Of a DNA stretch of 64,000 bases, positions 37,037 to 48,696 are shown in pieces (the first letter of the stretch is position 1; every line of letters begins with the position of its first letter). This DNA is from Flammulina velutipes. Taxonomy: Eukaryota > Basidiomycota > Agaricomycetes > Agaricales > Physalacriaceae. The stretch covers positions 2,046,001-2,110,000 of the forward strand of contig CM022373.1 in assembly GCA_011800155.1 (NCBI GenBank), given 5' to 3'. The position numbers were made by a program, and so were the translations under genes. The notes beneath the pieces were generated by a model. It was not told the DNA's origin and did not search any database. It worked only from the letters and a program-made list of their open reading frames with translations.

Positions 37037-37555
37037 CTAGACAGAATGCTTGCTGTCCTCATCCCAACCGTTCGGGTACTTGGTGGCGAACAGATGTGGC
37101 AGCCTCAAAACGATCCAACAGCCCGCAATGGGAACGGCACACCCGACGATGATTTCAGCTATGTGAACTGCTCCGAGTCAGTATAAAAATAATCTATGTC
37201 GCAAGCGACACACACCTTCGGGAGGGCCTGGAAGATTGGTACATTTGAAACACCATATCATCAGCGTCACCAAGTTGAATTTCTTGAGTCTTTCGACTAT
37301 TTCCTCCTCTTCCTCTCGCTTGGGTAACAGGGCGACGAGATGGGCAATTTGGAGAATGAGGTCGATTGCTTGGATGAAAATGAACGCCGTGTACAGTATC
37401 CCATACCATTCTGTCCCACCCACTATCAGGGGCATGGCGATGAAGAACGCCATGACGGGGACCAGAAAGGAAGAGGATAGAATAGTGACAAAGGCAATGA
37501 CTCGTTTGCGTGAAAATGGCTGGTCCACGGGCTCCTTGTAAACGGTAAGTGCCAT
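37037..37555 (-). CDS. Small multi-pass membrane protein, 156 aa
   Basis: Two exons: 37555-37216 and 37167-37037, intron 48 nt, phase 1, 471 nt. Hydrophobic stretches at about residues 17-45 (VIAFVTILSSSFLVPVMAFF), 50-80 (WYGILYTAFIFIQAIDLILQ), about 96-105 (NLVTLMIWCF) and 115-137 (HIAEIIVGCAVPIAGCWIVL) suggest three or four membrane passes, with a charged KREEEEEIVERLKK loop. The last residues are LFATKYPNGWDEDSKHSV. No family recognised. A partial tandem copy lies directly downstream. Confidence 0.7.
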
Positions 37556-38038
37556 GGTGGTGATTGGTCGAGCAGAGATGATTATGTCATCATATTTATG
37601 CATGGCAAGTTGTGGTATATATGCTATTCTCAGGTCTCTCATCGTACACCAGCCGCACTTCGTTTCCATACCCACAAGTCTTCGACCACATGACTTCATC
37701 GCCTCACGGCGCGTACACTATTTTAGGCTTACCGCCTATGGTAGTGGTTTTGAAAACCTGATACTCGCTCCTCATCACCCAGGACATGGACCAAACGTAG
37801 AGGGGGGAACGGACGACAGGGGAGATGGGCTCAGTTGGCCCGAGAAGTAGGTACTACAAGCACATTGTTGCGTAGAGCCGGTTAGCTATGGTTACCCTGG
37901 TAGGTGGTGTTCTGTGCCCGGGCTAGTATGTAGGCCGAATGTCAATGCAAACTTGAATACCTACATGTACGCATCGACCAATTTTGTCGAAACACACAGC
38001 GCTAGCATGAGACAAACAAAAAATGAAGGGAAGGGAGT
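37556..38038. other. Intergenic, no recognised feature
   Basis: About 480 bp between the membrane protein start and the RIO1 stop. Only short unsupported frames. Confidence 0.5.
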
Positions 38039-39955
38039 CTATCTTCTGCCTTTCTTGATACTGCTTTTCTTTTCTGCTTTCGGCATTTTGTGTTTTCGTT
38101 TTTCCCGCGCTTCTGCCTTTGTCGCTTTCTTCCGTTCCTAAGGACATGTCAGTCACTTTCGCAGTACACTAAAAAGGCACAAACAAACCTTCTTGACGTC
38201 TTTGTCCTCATGCCGATGACCGCGCAGCTGTCGCTCCTTGAAGTCAGTGTCGTTCTCAGATATGTCTTCTTCACCTGATCCGCCCTCCTCATCCTCGTCC
38301 CCATCTTCCTCCGACCCATCCTCGACAGTACCATCGAAATGCACCGCCTTCGATGACGAGGTTGTCTCCTTCTTGTCCTCCTCCACAAGTCCAATCGTAT
38401 CAGCATAGATCAACTTGCTCCCTTCGCCTCTCTTCACCGCAGCAACATCGCGTTCTGGGTCATACAGATCGTTCAGTGACCGAGGAATGTATGACTGCCT
38501 GAACACTTCCTCCTCATGCGTCTTTTTCTCGTGGCTCCCTTCTTCCTCGTTGATGTCAGCACCATCTGTTTCTGCCCTCCACCGCGTCAATAGCTCTGCG
38601 ACGTCCTCCTTGGGGTCCAGTTCGCGAGTGACAAAGTCAAAGGCACTTCGGAGGCCCAGGCATTTGGCTCCCCGTCGACCAAAGAAGTCTTCGACATTAC
38701 GGAGGTCGTTGCGGAGAAAGTCAAAGGCCGCTGGATGGTCGTGTTCGACACTTTGCGATACATCGATAATCCAAAGGTGGCCCTCGTGGAAGAGAACATT
38801 GTACTCGGACAAATCGGCGTGGACGAGTCGACACTGGTGGAACATAGTTCGTACGTTGATAAGCAGCTCAGCATAGAGGTCCTCGCACTGATCTCGCGTC
38901 ACCTCCGCATCCTTAAGCCGTGGAGAAGCCCATCCATCGCTATCGCCAACAAAATCCATAACGAGGACGTTGTCGCGCACTTCGATGGCCTCCGGGGCAC
39001 GTATGCCTGCTGCAGTGAGACGCTTGAGGTTACGCATCTCTTTCTCGGCCCATAATCTCACCATTTTCCGGGGATTGCGACGCGAGTACCCTCTACGGAA
39101 ACGGTGCTCCCCAGAGACATACTTGTCACGGTCCTTGAATACGAGGATAGATGTCTTATAGATTTTGAGGGCGACATGTCGATTAGGGATGGCAGAAGCG
39201 AGCGTAGGCGTTGGGGGTGTCAGAGCATGGTAAACATTGGCCTAACACGCTGGTAAATCTCAGATTATTGGGCACGAGCAAGTACGATACCTCTTTTCCG
39301 GTACTTATGCATCCATTGACTTCATGCACAAGCCCTCGCCCGATCATTTTGAATAGAATAAGTCTCGTTCGTGGATCCAACACTTGCTCGTTTGTTGCTC
39401 TGTCCGACTTGTCCTTCAAATTTGCGGTGGCACTGGGACCTTTCCTGTTGACACTGACTCCCATCTGCGCAATCCTCGATGAATATTTAGCCAGCGCTGC
39501 CAGCTGGTCTGTCGTCTGATCCTTGGCCTGGACGTGGGGGATGTGGGCTTGCTGCTGCTGCTTCTGGCGGGATTGTGGGTGGTTCACGGCAGGTAGAACG
39601 GCGAGTGTAGACTTTTGATTAAGAGAAGAGGCGATACCCTGCGCATTTCCCGAACGAACCGCTACATGTTGGCGCAGGCGATTGTACTGTTTTGTAAAAT
39701 CTAGGACGCGGATTAGACGATACAGTTCAGTTATCTTGAGCTAGCCGCACCTTTCTCAGATATTTCCCAGTCTTCGTCTTCAACCCTGCAATCCAAGAAG
39801 TCATCGAATTCATCTGAATAGACGGCATCTTCGTCGTCGTCGTCGGTACTGGAATCGCCCGATATGTCGATGTAAGCGTTCTCTAACGGCCTTGACACGA
39901 CTTGTTCAACGTCCTCGGAAGCATCGTCGAATTGTCCAGGTTCAATTGACGCCAT
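38039..39955 (-). CDS. RIO1: Serine/threonine protein kinase RIO1
   Basis: Starts [18 protein letters not shown], with an acidic N-terminus. The RIO domain shows [19 protein letters not shown] (flexible-loop/P-loop equivalent, split by an intron), [20 protein letters not shown] (catalytic Lys), [40 protein letters not shown] (catalytic Asp, Asn) and [19 protein letters not shown] (metal-binding Asp). The C-terminus is acidic ([19 protein letters not shown]), then basic ([19 protein letters not shown]), as usual for RIO1. It acts in late cytoplasmic maturation of the 40S ribosomal subunit. It consists of at least four exons. Together with Prp43 this gives two ribosome-biogenesis genes within 8 kb, probably coincidental. 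Confidence 0.9.
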
Positions 39956-40297
39956 GACAGATGGTGGTGGAAAATAAAAGAGCAATGTCACGTGATATGA
40001 TTCTTACTGAGCGCTGACTGTTGCGCACTTAAGAACTACTTGTCTACGTAGTGTAGCTAATTTAGTTATGCCTGTGCTCGAGACTCTGATATCTTCATTC
40101 GTTCCGTGCTCCTGAGGTATGTCTGAATCCTGACCCAGATTCTTCATTCCCGCCTCAACGGCAGTCTAATGCTTTGACAATGAAATAGGGAACGATCAAA
40201 AGAGTATTTACATTCAACCTTGAATATTAGTTCGGAACATGTGTGTGCCTTGCAGCGGGAGAAAGCGAAGCATGGGCAAGGGTTTGTCGCTGTCCGT

Positions 40298-40473
40298 TGC
40301 CTCACAAAGTCGCATCGAAACAAGATGAACGCGTTCCGAGGGCGCGGGACATGCGTGGCAGAGCGTTTCCGGGCGTGAGATTTCTTTGGTGGCGATGAGC
40401 TATCCGACGACAGAGAGAGTAAAGACGGGATAGGGAGGCGGCCAGTGAATGGGGGCGCCGGTCTGTCTTTCAT
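40298..40473 (-). pseudogene. 5' fragment of HMG-box gene
   Basis: Starts MKDRPAPPFTGRLPIPSLLS and runs to RPRNAFILFRCDFVRQ with near identity to the gene at 49447. It then leaves homology at the arm end, in the first helix of the HMG box, so most of the DNA-binding domain is missing. Confidence 0.85.
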
Positions 40474-41523
40474 CACCGCCGAAGGAAACTATAACACAAG
40501 TCGAGAACGAAAGAGAGGAAAAGTCCAAGTCTTTCCTCGTAGTCGTGATTGTGTCTATATAACACGTCGGGATCCAAACATCCAGCTCTTAAGGAAAAGA
40601 CAGAACATGCGGCGGATCAAGGGAAGCCCATGAAAGAGCTTTGAAGCGAGTCGATCACCTCTCCGGCAGATACAAAGACATTGCAGTCACATTTACGGAA
40701 AGGCCAGACGCCGTCACCGAGGATGTCAAGATGTCCAAGCTGTAGCTAGCATCAAGTCAAAGCTCAACGTGTACCAGTGAGTGAACGTTGACAGTGCATA
40801 GGGACAATGCAAGCCATAGCCCATGGCTGTCTGCGCCTCCGGTGCGCCTCGTGGGTAACATGCACTGCCATTCTTCCTTTGTGTGATTTTTGGATGTGAA
40901 TAGTAACAGGGATACGATCCACGAGGTGAATACAGCGAGGGTGCGTTCAGGAGATGGCTGTATATCAAGAGCGTTCTTTGATGACGCTTGTGGCGTATAG
41001 AACGTAATGATAGCCGCAGAGTGAAGTTTCCGGTTTTCAAAGACGAATGTGGCGCACAGAAGAGTCAACGCCAATAGTCAAGCTGTGAATCATGAGTGAC
41101 TGTCTGGATATACCGACCACGACTTGGCATTGAGCATTGCGCGCGGCATGATCTGAAAGAGAGTTATCAGCTTACGCTCTGTTAGAATCGATGCTTCCTT
41201 TTGGAGTGCCTTGGGTTGGTCGCGGAGAACTGGCTTTATGAATGATCGTCGGCGACAGCTTTGTCACTTTGTTGGTGGTATGCGCAAGACTATCTCGTAG
41301 ACACATTCCTATAAATTACTGGGCTGAATGAGCGAGCTGAGCTCGTGGTAATTGTTAGGAAGACGCACGGTGGAAATCTAGGAGCTGTTCGATTTGGCCA
41401 TAGTCTGAAGCTTGACGTATGTATGAACTTGAACTGGTAGCAATCAATGTATAGAGCTCGAGGATTCGTTGAAGTAGGAATGGTGGTGGTGGGAAACAAG
41501 CTACCGGCCCGCCATTCCGCTTC

Positions 41524-42387
41524 ATGACCACCAACGTCCTTCTGCTTCGTGGTCCCGGCGGCTCTCCAGACAAATACGAGGCTGCATTCTCTGAAAAACA
41601 ATATGAACCAGTGTCAATCCCAGTTCTGGAGACGGTCCTTACCAACGTTGCCCAGCTTTCCAAGTTGATTCGCACAGAGTCTGCTCGCTTTGCTGGCATT
41701 GTTATCACCAGTGCGCGTGCCTGCGAAGCGCTCGGGAAGGCTTTCGATGGAGATTTTCCAAGTTGGAAGTCACCTTTCTACGTTGTCGGCAAAGGAACTG
41801 CTGCTGCACTGCGTCAGGTCTTTCCAGATGCGGACATTCGTGGAGAAGACTCTGGAAATGCAGTACCGCTTGGCCGGTTCATCCTGGATGACTTGGGCAC
41901 CTCACTCAACAGAAATCTACTCTATCTGACTGGAGACAAAAACCGCGACACCCTTCCTTCCATCCTCACCCCATCCTTCACATTGACGTCTCTGCAAGTT
42001 TACAAAACAACCGGTTCTCCGGAATTCCCCCACCAACTGGAAGCGTTGAAATCCACAGGTGAAAAAAGTCTTATTCTTGTCCAATACATCTAATGATCAA
42101 ATAGGTAAATGGTGGATCGTCTTTTTTGCACCCTCTGCTGCCGATTTCGTCTGGCCATATCTGCAAGCACACTTTCAGACAGAGCTCACGTCGATAGCAG
42201 CAATAGGGCCCACAACGGCCGACTTTCTGGCAGCCAACCTCGGCCTGCATGTTCATGTAACTGCGCCGAAACCCACTCCTCGGGATTTGGTAGAAGCCAT
42301 AGTGCAGTTTGAGGTAAGGCTATACTGTCTGCAAATCCCCCACTAATGTGCGACCAGAATAATGGCCATCGACATGAGCACGTGTAA
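41524..42387 (+). CDS. HEM4: Uroporphyrinogen-III synthase (left copy), 257 aa
   Basis: Exons 41524-42058, 42105-42313 and 42358-42387; introns of 46 and 44 nt with correct phases (774 nt). Family pattern: VLLLRGPGG at the start, SIPVLETVLTNVAQL, GIVITSARACEALGKAF, YVVGKGTAAALR, LLYLTGDKNRDTLPSIL, VYKTTGSPEF, WWIVFFAPSAADFVWPYLQ and IAAIGPTTADFLAANLGL. The enzyme closes and isomerises hydroxymethylbilane to uroporphyrinogen III in heme synthesis (cytosol). The last exon adds only NNGHRHEHV, and its stop overlaps the possible start of the kinase gene at 42362. A second complete copy is at 47515-48378. Both seem translatable. Confidence 0.85.
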
Positions 42388-44601
42388 AAGTGGTTTATTG
42401 TTGTCCTGGATTCAAAAGCACAATGCCACCTGGTCTTGTTTTCTCCCTTTCACCATGTTCGACGGTGCCCCAAGGTGGACAGATCATGCTCGCAACTTTA
42501 CAAAGAAACTGCGAGGCTATCAGGTCGATATCAATCCTCCAGAATTCATTTCTCTCGTCTTAGGCGCGCCTCCCGATTGGGAAACCACCTGGAGCCAAGA
42601 AATTTCCCTCATTCGCGAGGACCCAGAGTTCGCAGACCTCGTCGGCATGTGCCAACGCTTCGACAAGGTTGACTATGACGGAACCAACGAGGACGACAGA
42701 TGCGCCTTCAATTATCTTCTCAACACAATGTTTGGCCGGGTTCGACAACTCGATCACAGAAAGGGAAAGGTGGATCCGCAGGCCGTGAGGGGAATCCTGC
42801 ATGGGTTGAAACGGGGACGTGGAAGAGATAACGTGGAGACACCCAAAACCAAAAGGCGTCGAACGACATCTACACCAACGAGCCCCGACGCGCCGAATCG
42901 ACAATCCACTTCTCTCCATCTGCCTTCCGCCCATTCATCGGTCCCTCTTGATCCTATTTTCCGCTCTGTGTGGGATGGTATCGAACGCGCCGTCGATCCT
43001 TTGCGCTCTCACCACACCTGGATTTGCGTCTTCCCCTGCTTCCTTCGCCTCATCTATCAAGACCATTCTGTCCAGCTCACATCGCGATCTTTCAGCCTCA
43101 ATTTCGGCAGGACAGATGGGTCGGACCTAGACGTCTTCATCGCCGCATTAATCGCCTTCCACCGACGCCCACCTACGCTGAATGGACTGCTATCCCTCAT
43201 TGATCACAAACAATGCAAACAGGTTTTGGCTGGGCAATTCTCCGTTATGCAGGATGATCATTCCGATGCTGTTGAAGGCCTGAGATTGCATCTCACGAAG
43301 GGTGGAAAGCCGTTGATAGTGACGCTGGGCAAGTCGATTTACCGTGATACCCAGCCAGTAGGACGCTCGACGTGCGTCGTGCACGCAACCTCGTCGGAAT
43401 GGCCGAATAGGCCCATCGCCGTCAAGATACAGTTCACGCCGAAGAACGCACCACACACGGAAAACGCGTTTATCGATACTGCAAGACGGAAAGCGAAGGA
43501 AACGGGGTCGACATGGGTCCTCGATCATTTGCCTAATATTCTACATGTGCAGGAGGTGGGGAGGAACGACGAGACGGAGCGCAGAGTTGCGGAGTATATC
43601 GAGGCGTGGGCTGAGAATGGATTTGCGCATCCCAAGAGCCAGGCTGTACAACCGATGGTCATGAAGGTGCTGATCGAAGAGGTGTTATTTCCGATAGAGA
43701 CAGTTCCGAGCCTGCGGCAGTTGGGGCAGGTGTTTGTGGACATCTTTGAATGTTAGTCTTTATGTGATTCTCTGTGAACTGTTCACTTAACATATCTTCT
43801 ACAGGCCATAGGTGGCTGTACAAAGAAGCCGGCATCCTGCATCGAGATATCAGCCCCGAGAACATCATGTATCGCATCAATGCGGACGGCGAGGTCTGCG
43901 GTGTCATGAACGATTTTGACGTCGCCTGCTTTCTTCGAGACATGGACGACGGCATCATTGTACCCTCATACCTGGCATTCGCTGGCGCGCCCCTCTATGT
44001 CGCTTTGGAACGAACGGAACCTCGAGACGAGGACTGTCACCTCTACCGACACGATTTGGAATCCCTGCTCTTTGTGATGCACCTCTTCATGGCCGAACAC
44101 AGGTTCATGGCTGACGGCGAGTGTGATATGTTGATATTGGGTCTGCCACAACGATTCGTACCAGTGGATGTTACACCGTTTTGGGAGTGGCATAGGACCG
44201 AAGATGACGAAGAGTTGAAGGGGATGTATCATAAGAGCCGCGCGAGCTCGATTCACGACTTTTCAGATACATTTCGTCTTGATCCTGGTTATGCTGAGTG
44301 GGTCGATGGGTGGCGGAGGCTCTTTTCGGACGGGATTGAGGAGCGGAGGAAATGGCATCGATGGTTAGAAATAAAGGAAAGGATGCAGACTATACGTGAG
44401 GAATGTCTTGCATTGGAGGGATGGCCCAGGCGAGTCTATCCGAGAACCTTGGAAGAAGTGGATGGCATTCTGGCGGCGGTTAATAGGGAGGAGATGGACT
44501 TCGATGAGGAGACGCTTAACGGACATATTACTTTTGATCGCTTTTTGTGGGTTATTCAGAACCTCGATGGTGACCTTAAGGAATTGAAGACAAGAATGTG
44601 A
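42362..44601 (+). CDS. FunK1-type fungal protein kinase, 697-728 aa
   Basis: Exons from 42362 (or ATG 42455, MFDGAPRWTDHARNF, better context) to 43751, and 43805-44601; intron 53 nt, phase 1. The N-terminal half has a helical region, a basic KTKRRRTTS linker and an N-lobe-like part (RPIAVKIQFTPK). After the intron, AGILHRDISPENIMY (HRD loop), VMNDFDVACFL (DFD in place of DFG), GAPLYVALE and HLYRHDLESLLFVM match the FunK1 family, which is expanded in multicellular basidiomycetes. The first 350 bp lie inside the inverted duplication, so the right arm holds a fragment of this gene. Substrates of FunK1 kinases are unknown. Confidence 0.85.
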
Positions 44602-44755
44602 ATCCGACCACTCTGTTACTTATATATATTGAATCCTATACGGATGTTCGGCCTACGTTGCTTAGTATCATTGAGAAAACATATATCTCATCGTAGCTAC
44701 AGCGAGGCGAACACAAACAAGACTTGAAAATTGATAGTAATACATGGGTACTGGT

Positions 44756-45989
44756 TTAATTCATATGCGAGTACTGTGCATGCCATTCCCTGTGGCATTT
44801 ACCGCTGATACACAGCCCCGTCTTAAAACGTTTGAACCTGTCTGACATGAAGTCAATACTCATAGACGGAGTCGTGAAATTGATCGCGTTAAGATTAGCA
44901 CCAGGGCGATATCTGAGGAAGTTAAACATCGACGGTTGTCGTTTGTAAGATGGATCGAAGACGCCATTTCCGTTTCGAAACATGTCCAGGAATGCTTTGG
45001 GATCAACTAGAAGAGTTCAACACATGTACAATCGAGGTGTTCTAGTACTCACTGATATCATAATCTGGCACAGTCGAGCTTGTCAATGAGGTTCAGATTG
45101 TACGCGTTCGTGATGGGGTTAATGACATCTCCCCAGAGAATAGCCTCTGCGATATACCCAGACTCTCCACTTCCAGTCTGTTCATAGTGACCCATGGTTT
45201 TAAGGTACTGTTTATTCTCAGGTGTGAGGTGACCTGCGTGTCTACGGGCCGAAATGACATGAGAAAGCTCATGGTAGATCGTACTGAGGAAAAGAAGGGC
45301 CGGGTAGTAGACTGAGGGCGCTTGGTTGCCGTGATATTGGAAGATATCCACAGAAGCTTCTACCTGGTCGGCCAAATTAAAGCTGTCGGAATCCAGATAA
45401 CATCACTTTCTTCTGGCAAAGATTGAAAGCATAGCACGAATCCTACACCTCCTACAGTGCTGATATTACCGTTGAAGAGACATATGGTAGGGAATGGAGA
45501 TAGTAAGAGTCTTCGGATCTCGTCATCCTCAAGCGAAGAAAGGGATGGACCGGTCTGGGAACTGACAGCGTGATCGATAAGCGCTGCTACGGGCGCGCGG
45601 TTGGTACCAGAACCATCAACGAGGTTGATCTTGTAGATCCTTCGCATCATAGGGGAATCTCTGAGACCATCATGGATCATGAGAATGATCCTGGCTAGCC
45701 GGACGTATTGTCTCCTTGTATATGCAGGTGCAGGTCGTCTAGTCTGGGAAGCATAAGCGGAGGACATTGAAGGGCCTGGCTGTGGTATCCCTTGGTGGCT
45801 GTGAGAGGCACTTGCTGCTGTTGTGCATGGTTCATCGGAGGTTAAAACGATAGATAAATTTGACTGACCTGTCCCAGGAAACTGATCATATACATGCAGC
45901 GTCCAGTCGAGTCTGAGTCTATCAATGAAGCTTGGAATTGGTTGATGATGAGAGGGATTGTTCAAAGGGAAGTGAGGGGGAAATGCCAT
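44756..45989 (-). pseudogene. HELSH-motif (metallopeptidase-like) gene, frame-broken
   Basis: Start MAFPPHFPLNNPSHHQPIP. The first long exon ends PLPEESDVIWI near 45385; the homologous-looking content continues in another frame (DSFNLADQVEASVDIFQYHG) without room for an intron. LSTIYHELSHVISARRHAG contains HExxH, the zinc site of many metallopeptidases. After GESGYIAEAILWGDVINP a second frame change is needed near 45080 to reach the last exon (FLDMFRNGNGVFDPSYKRQP ... HREWHAQYSHMN). Two breaks suggest a pseudogene. It is probably related to the convergent gene at 46252, which has HDTGH at the same relative place. Confidence 0.5.
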
Positions 45990-46251
45990 GCTGTGAGTGA
46001 GGTGCCAACATCTCTTGCTAGGCTGTTAAATCGTTTCTTGGGTTAACAGCTATTTCGAACAGTGATACTCATCATATAACGAAGGCTGTACGCATGAGAG
46101 AACATGTCAACGTTCTTCGTGCTGTAGCTATTGTACATCTTGAGACGGAGCCGAGGCTTGATTCTTGATTCTCCTAAACAAGTAGTATTCTCACGCTCAT
46201 CTGACTGCGGTTCTCATCAGTCCCGGGTAATTAACTGTGGCTAGTACAGTC

Positions 46252-47144
46252 ATGTCCTCTCCAGATTGGCCGTCAGATTTGAACACAGCACTCTTCATCT
46301 ACCGGGAACTGTGCGTTCTCTTCACCGAAATGCGCTACCTTCCCCCAAATCTCGAGGGATTAGCTCCGGAAGGCAGCCCGCCAAACATCGTGGCAAGATA
46401 CTTCACGTCGAAATGCTTTCCTTGGTTCAATACATGTCCTCCAATCATCTACCGGGAGGATATCGCTCTGAGAGGTGCTCCCTACATTGCTCTTATCGAT
46501 CGCTACCTCGTCAATCTTGCCTTCGACCCTGCAAGCCTCAGAGAGTCCCCAACGAATGGGACCTACCTACTCCTCGTTATTTTGATGGTACATGATACCG
46601 GACACGTCGCTAGCGCACAGCTACTTCCCGCGGACGAGTGTGCTCCGAGAGCATTCAAATGCCCTGCGGATCTACCTGGAGACGATCCGGGAGATATCAT
46701 GGAGAGGTCGTTTTTTGGTGGCGTTATGTCCGTCGTCTGCCGAGATGAAGCTGATGTGCAGCATCTGACGAGAGCTGACATACTTCACTTCATAATGACT
46801 ACAAGAGAAGGCCAGCGCTATCACATCGGTATGGTGCTTTCTCTCGCCTACGATTAATGCTCACTTTATTAGGTCATGATGTGGCGAGACGCTGGATTTT
46901 AGAGGGCGACTATAAGCCGATTCCCTTGGATTGGTTATCTCCCGCCGAAGGGGATGTACCTCTTCCAAACGAGTATCCGTGTGCAAGGTTTAACAGCTCT
47001 GTTTACTCAACCGATCGGTTCAAATTGCCACAGTGCCCGATTGGTGCTCCGACTTGGAGACACGTAAACAGGAAGCATATCCTTGTGTGTGGTAGGTCCG
47101 GTCTCTTGGAGGCGCTATCATCCGACTCCTTTGCGCCAGCCTAG
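46252..47144 (+). CDS. Hypothetical protein with degenerate HExxH (HDTGH), 282 aa
   Basis: Exons 46252-46828 and 46873-47144, intron 44 nt, phase 1, 849 nt. Start MSSPDWPSDLNTALF. A hydrophobic strand and helix LLLVILMVHDTGHVASAQLL resembles the LSTIYHELSHVISARR helix of the gene at 44756, but the catalytic Glu is replaced by Asp, so peptidase activity is doubtful. The C-terminal part (MERSFFGGVMSVVC, DYKPIPLDWLSPAEGDVPLP) matches nothing I know. No signal peptide seen. It lies in the spacer of the inverted duplication and ends 58 bp before the right arm. Confidence 0.6.
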
Positions 47145-47201
47145 CTGACGTGCTAGCATAATAACACGTGTATTGATTAACTATGTACATGTTCTTGAGA
47201 G

Positions 47202-47540
47202 TCTATCATCCTCGTTGGTTCCGTCATAGTCAACCTTGTCGAAGCGTTGGCACATGCCGACGAGGTCTGCGAACTCTGGGTCCTCGCGAATGAGGGAAAT
47301 TTCTTGGCTCCAGGTGGTTTCCCAATCGGGAGGCGCGCCTAAGACGAGAGAGATGAATTCTGGTGGATTGATATCGACCTGATAGCCTCGCAGTTTCTTT
47401 GTAAAGTTGCGAGCATGATCTGTCCACCTTGGGGCACCGTCGAACATGGTGAAAGGGAGAAAACAAGACCAGGTGGCATTGTGCTTTTGAATCCAGGACA
47501 ACAATAAACCACTTTTACACGTGCTCATGTCGATGGCCAT
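47202..47540 (-). pseudogene. 5' fragment of the FunK1 kinase
   Basis: Matches the first ~110 codons of the gene at 42362 almost perfectly (MFDGAPRWTDHARNF to KVDYDGTNEDDR) and then stops at the arm end. No kinase domain. Confidence 0.85.
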
Positions 47541-48378
47541 TATTCTGGTCGCACATTAGTGGGGGATCTGCAGACAGTATAGCCTTACCTCAAACTGCAC
47601 TATGGCTTCTACCAAATCCCGAGGAGTGGGTTTCGGCGCAGTTACATGAACATGCAGGCCGAGGTTGGCTGCCAGAAAGTCGGCCGTTGTGGGCCCTATT
47701 GCTGCTATCGACGTGAGCTCTGTCTGAAAGTGTGCTTGCAGATATGGCCAGACGAAATCGGCAGCAGAGGGTGCAAAAAAGACGATCCACCATTTACCTA
47801 TTTGATCATTAGATGTATTGGACAAGAATAAGACTTTTTTCACCTGTGGATTTCAACGCTTCCAGTTGGTGGGGGAATTCCGGAGAACCGGTTGTTTTGT
47901 AAACTTGCAGAGACGTCAATGTGAAGGATGGGGTGAGGATGGAAGGAAGGGTGTCGCGGTTTTTGTCTCCAGTCAGATAGAGTAGATTTCTGTTGAGTGA
48001 GGTGCCCAAGTCGTCCAGGATGAACTGGCCAAGCGGCACTGCGTTCCCAGAATCCTCTCCACGAACAACCGCATCCGGGAAGACGTGGCGCAACGCAGCA
48101 GCTGTTCCTTTGCCGACAACGTAGAAAGGTGACTTCCAAGTTGGAAAATGTCCTTCGAAAGCCTTCCCGAGCGCTTCGCAGGCACGCGCACTGGTGATAA
48201 CAATGCCAGCAAAGCGAGCAGACTCTGTACGAATCAACTTGGAAAGCTGGGCAACGTTGGTAAGGACAGTCTCCAGCACTGGTATTGACACTGGTGCATA
48301 TTTGTTTCCAGAGAATGCAGCCTCGTATTTGTCTGGAGAGCCGCCGGGACCACGAAGCAGAAGGATGTTGGTGGTCAT
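47515..48378 (-). CDS. HEM4: Uroporphyrinogen-III synthase (right copy), 257 aa
   Basis: Exons 48378-47844, 47797-47589 and 47544-47515, the exact mirror of the left copy, again 774 nt without breaks. Differences from the left copy are concentrated in the first ~125 residues (for example SGNKYAP for SEKQYEP, DAVVRGED for DADIRGED); from FILDDLGTSLNRN onward the two proteins are the same. It is divergent from the intact HMG-box gene. With both copies open, selection seems to have kept the two frames (inference). Confidence 0.85.
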
Positions 48379-48696
48379 GAAGCGGAATGGCGGGCCGGTA
48401 GCTTGTTTCCCACCACCACCATTCCTACTTCAACGAATCCTCGAGCTCTATACATTGATTGCTACCAGTTCAAGTTCATACATACGTCAAGCTTCAGACT
48501 ATGGCCAAATCGAACAGCTCCTAGATTTCCACCGTGCGTCTTCCTAACAACTACTACGAGCTCAGCTCATTCATTCGGCCCAGTAATTTTATGTGAATGC
48601 GTCTGGTGACGAGATAGTCTTGCGCAAACCACCAACCCAGTGCCGAAGCTGTCGCCGATGATCATTCATTAACCCAGTTCTCCGCGAGCAACCTAA

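Larger units (their letters stand above)
40298..42708 (+). repeat. Left arm of a large inverted duplication
   Basis: About 2411 bp that matches 47202-49622 in opposite orientation. It contains a 5' fragment of an HMG-box gene, the shared intergenic DNA, a full uroporphyrinogen-III synthase gene and the 5' end of a FunK1 kinase. Identity by eye is roughly 85-90% in the outer part and near 99% from about 41887 inward. Both ends fall inside coding sequence. Confidence 0.9.
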
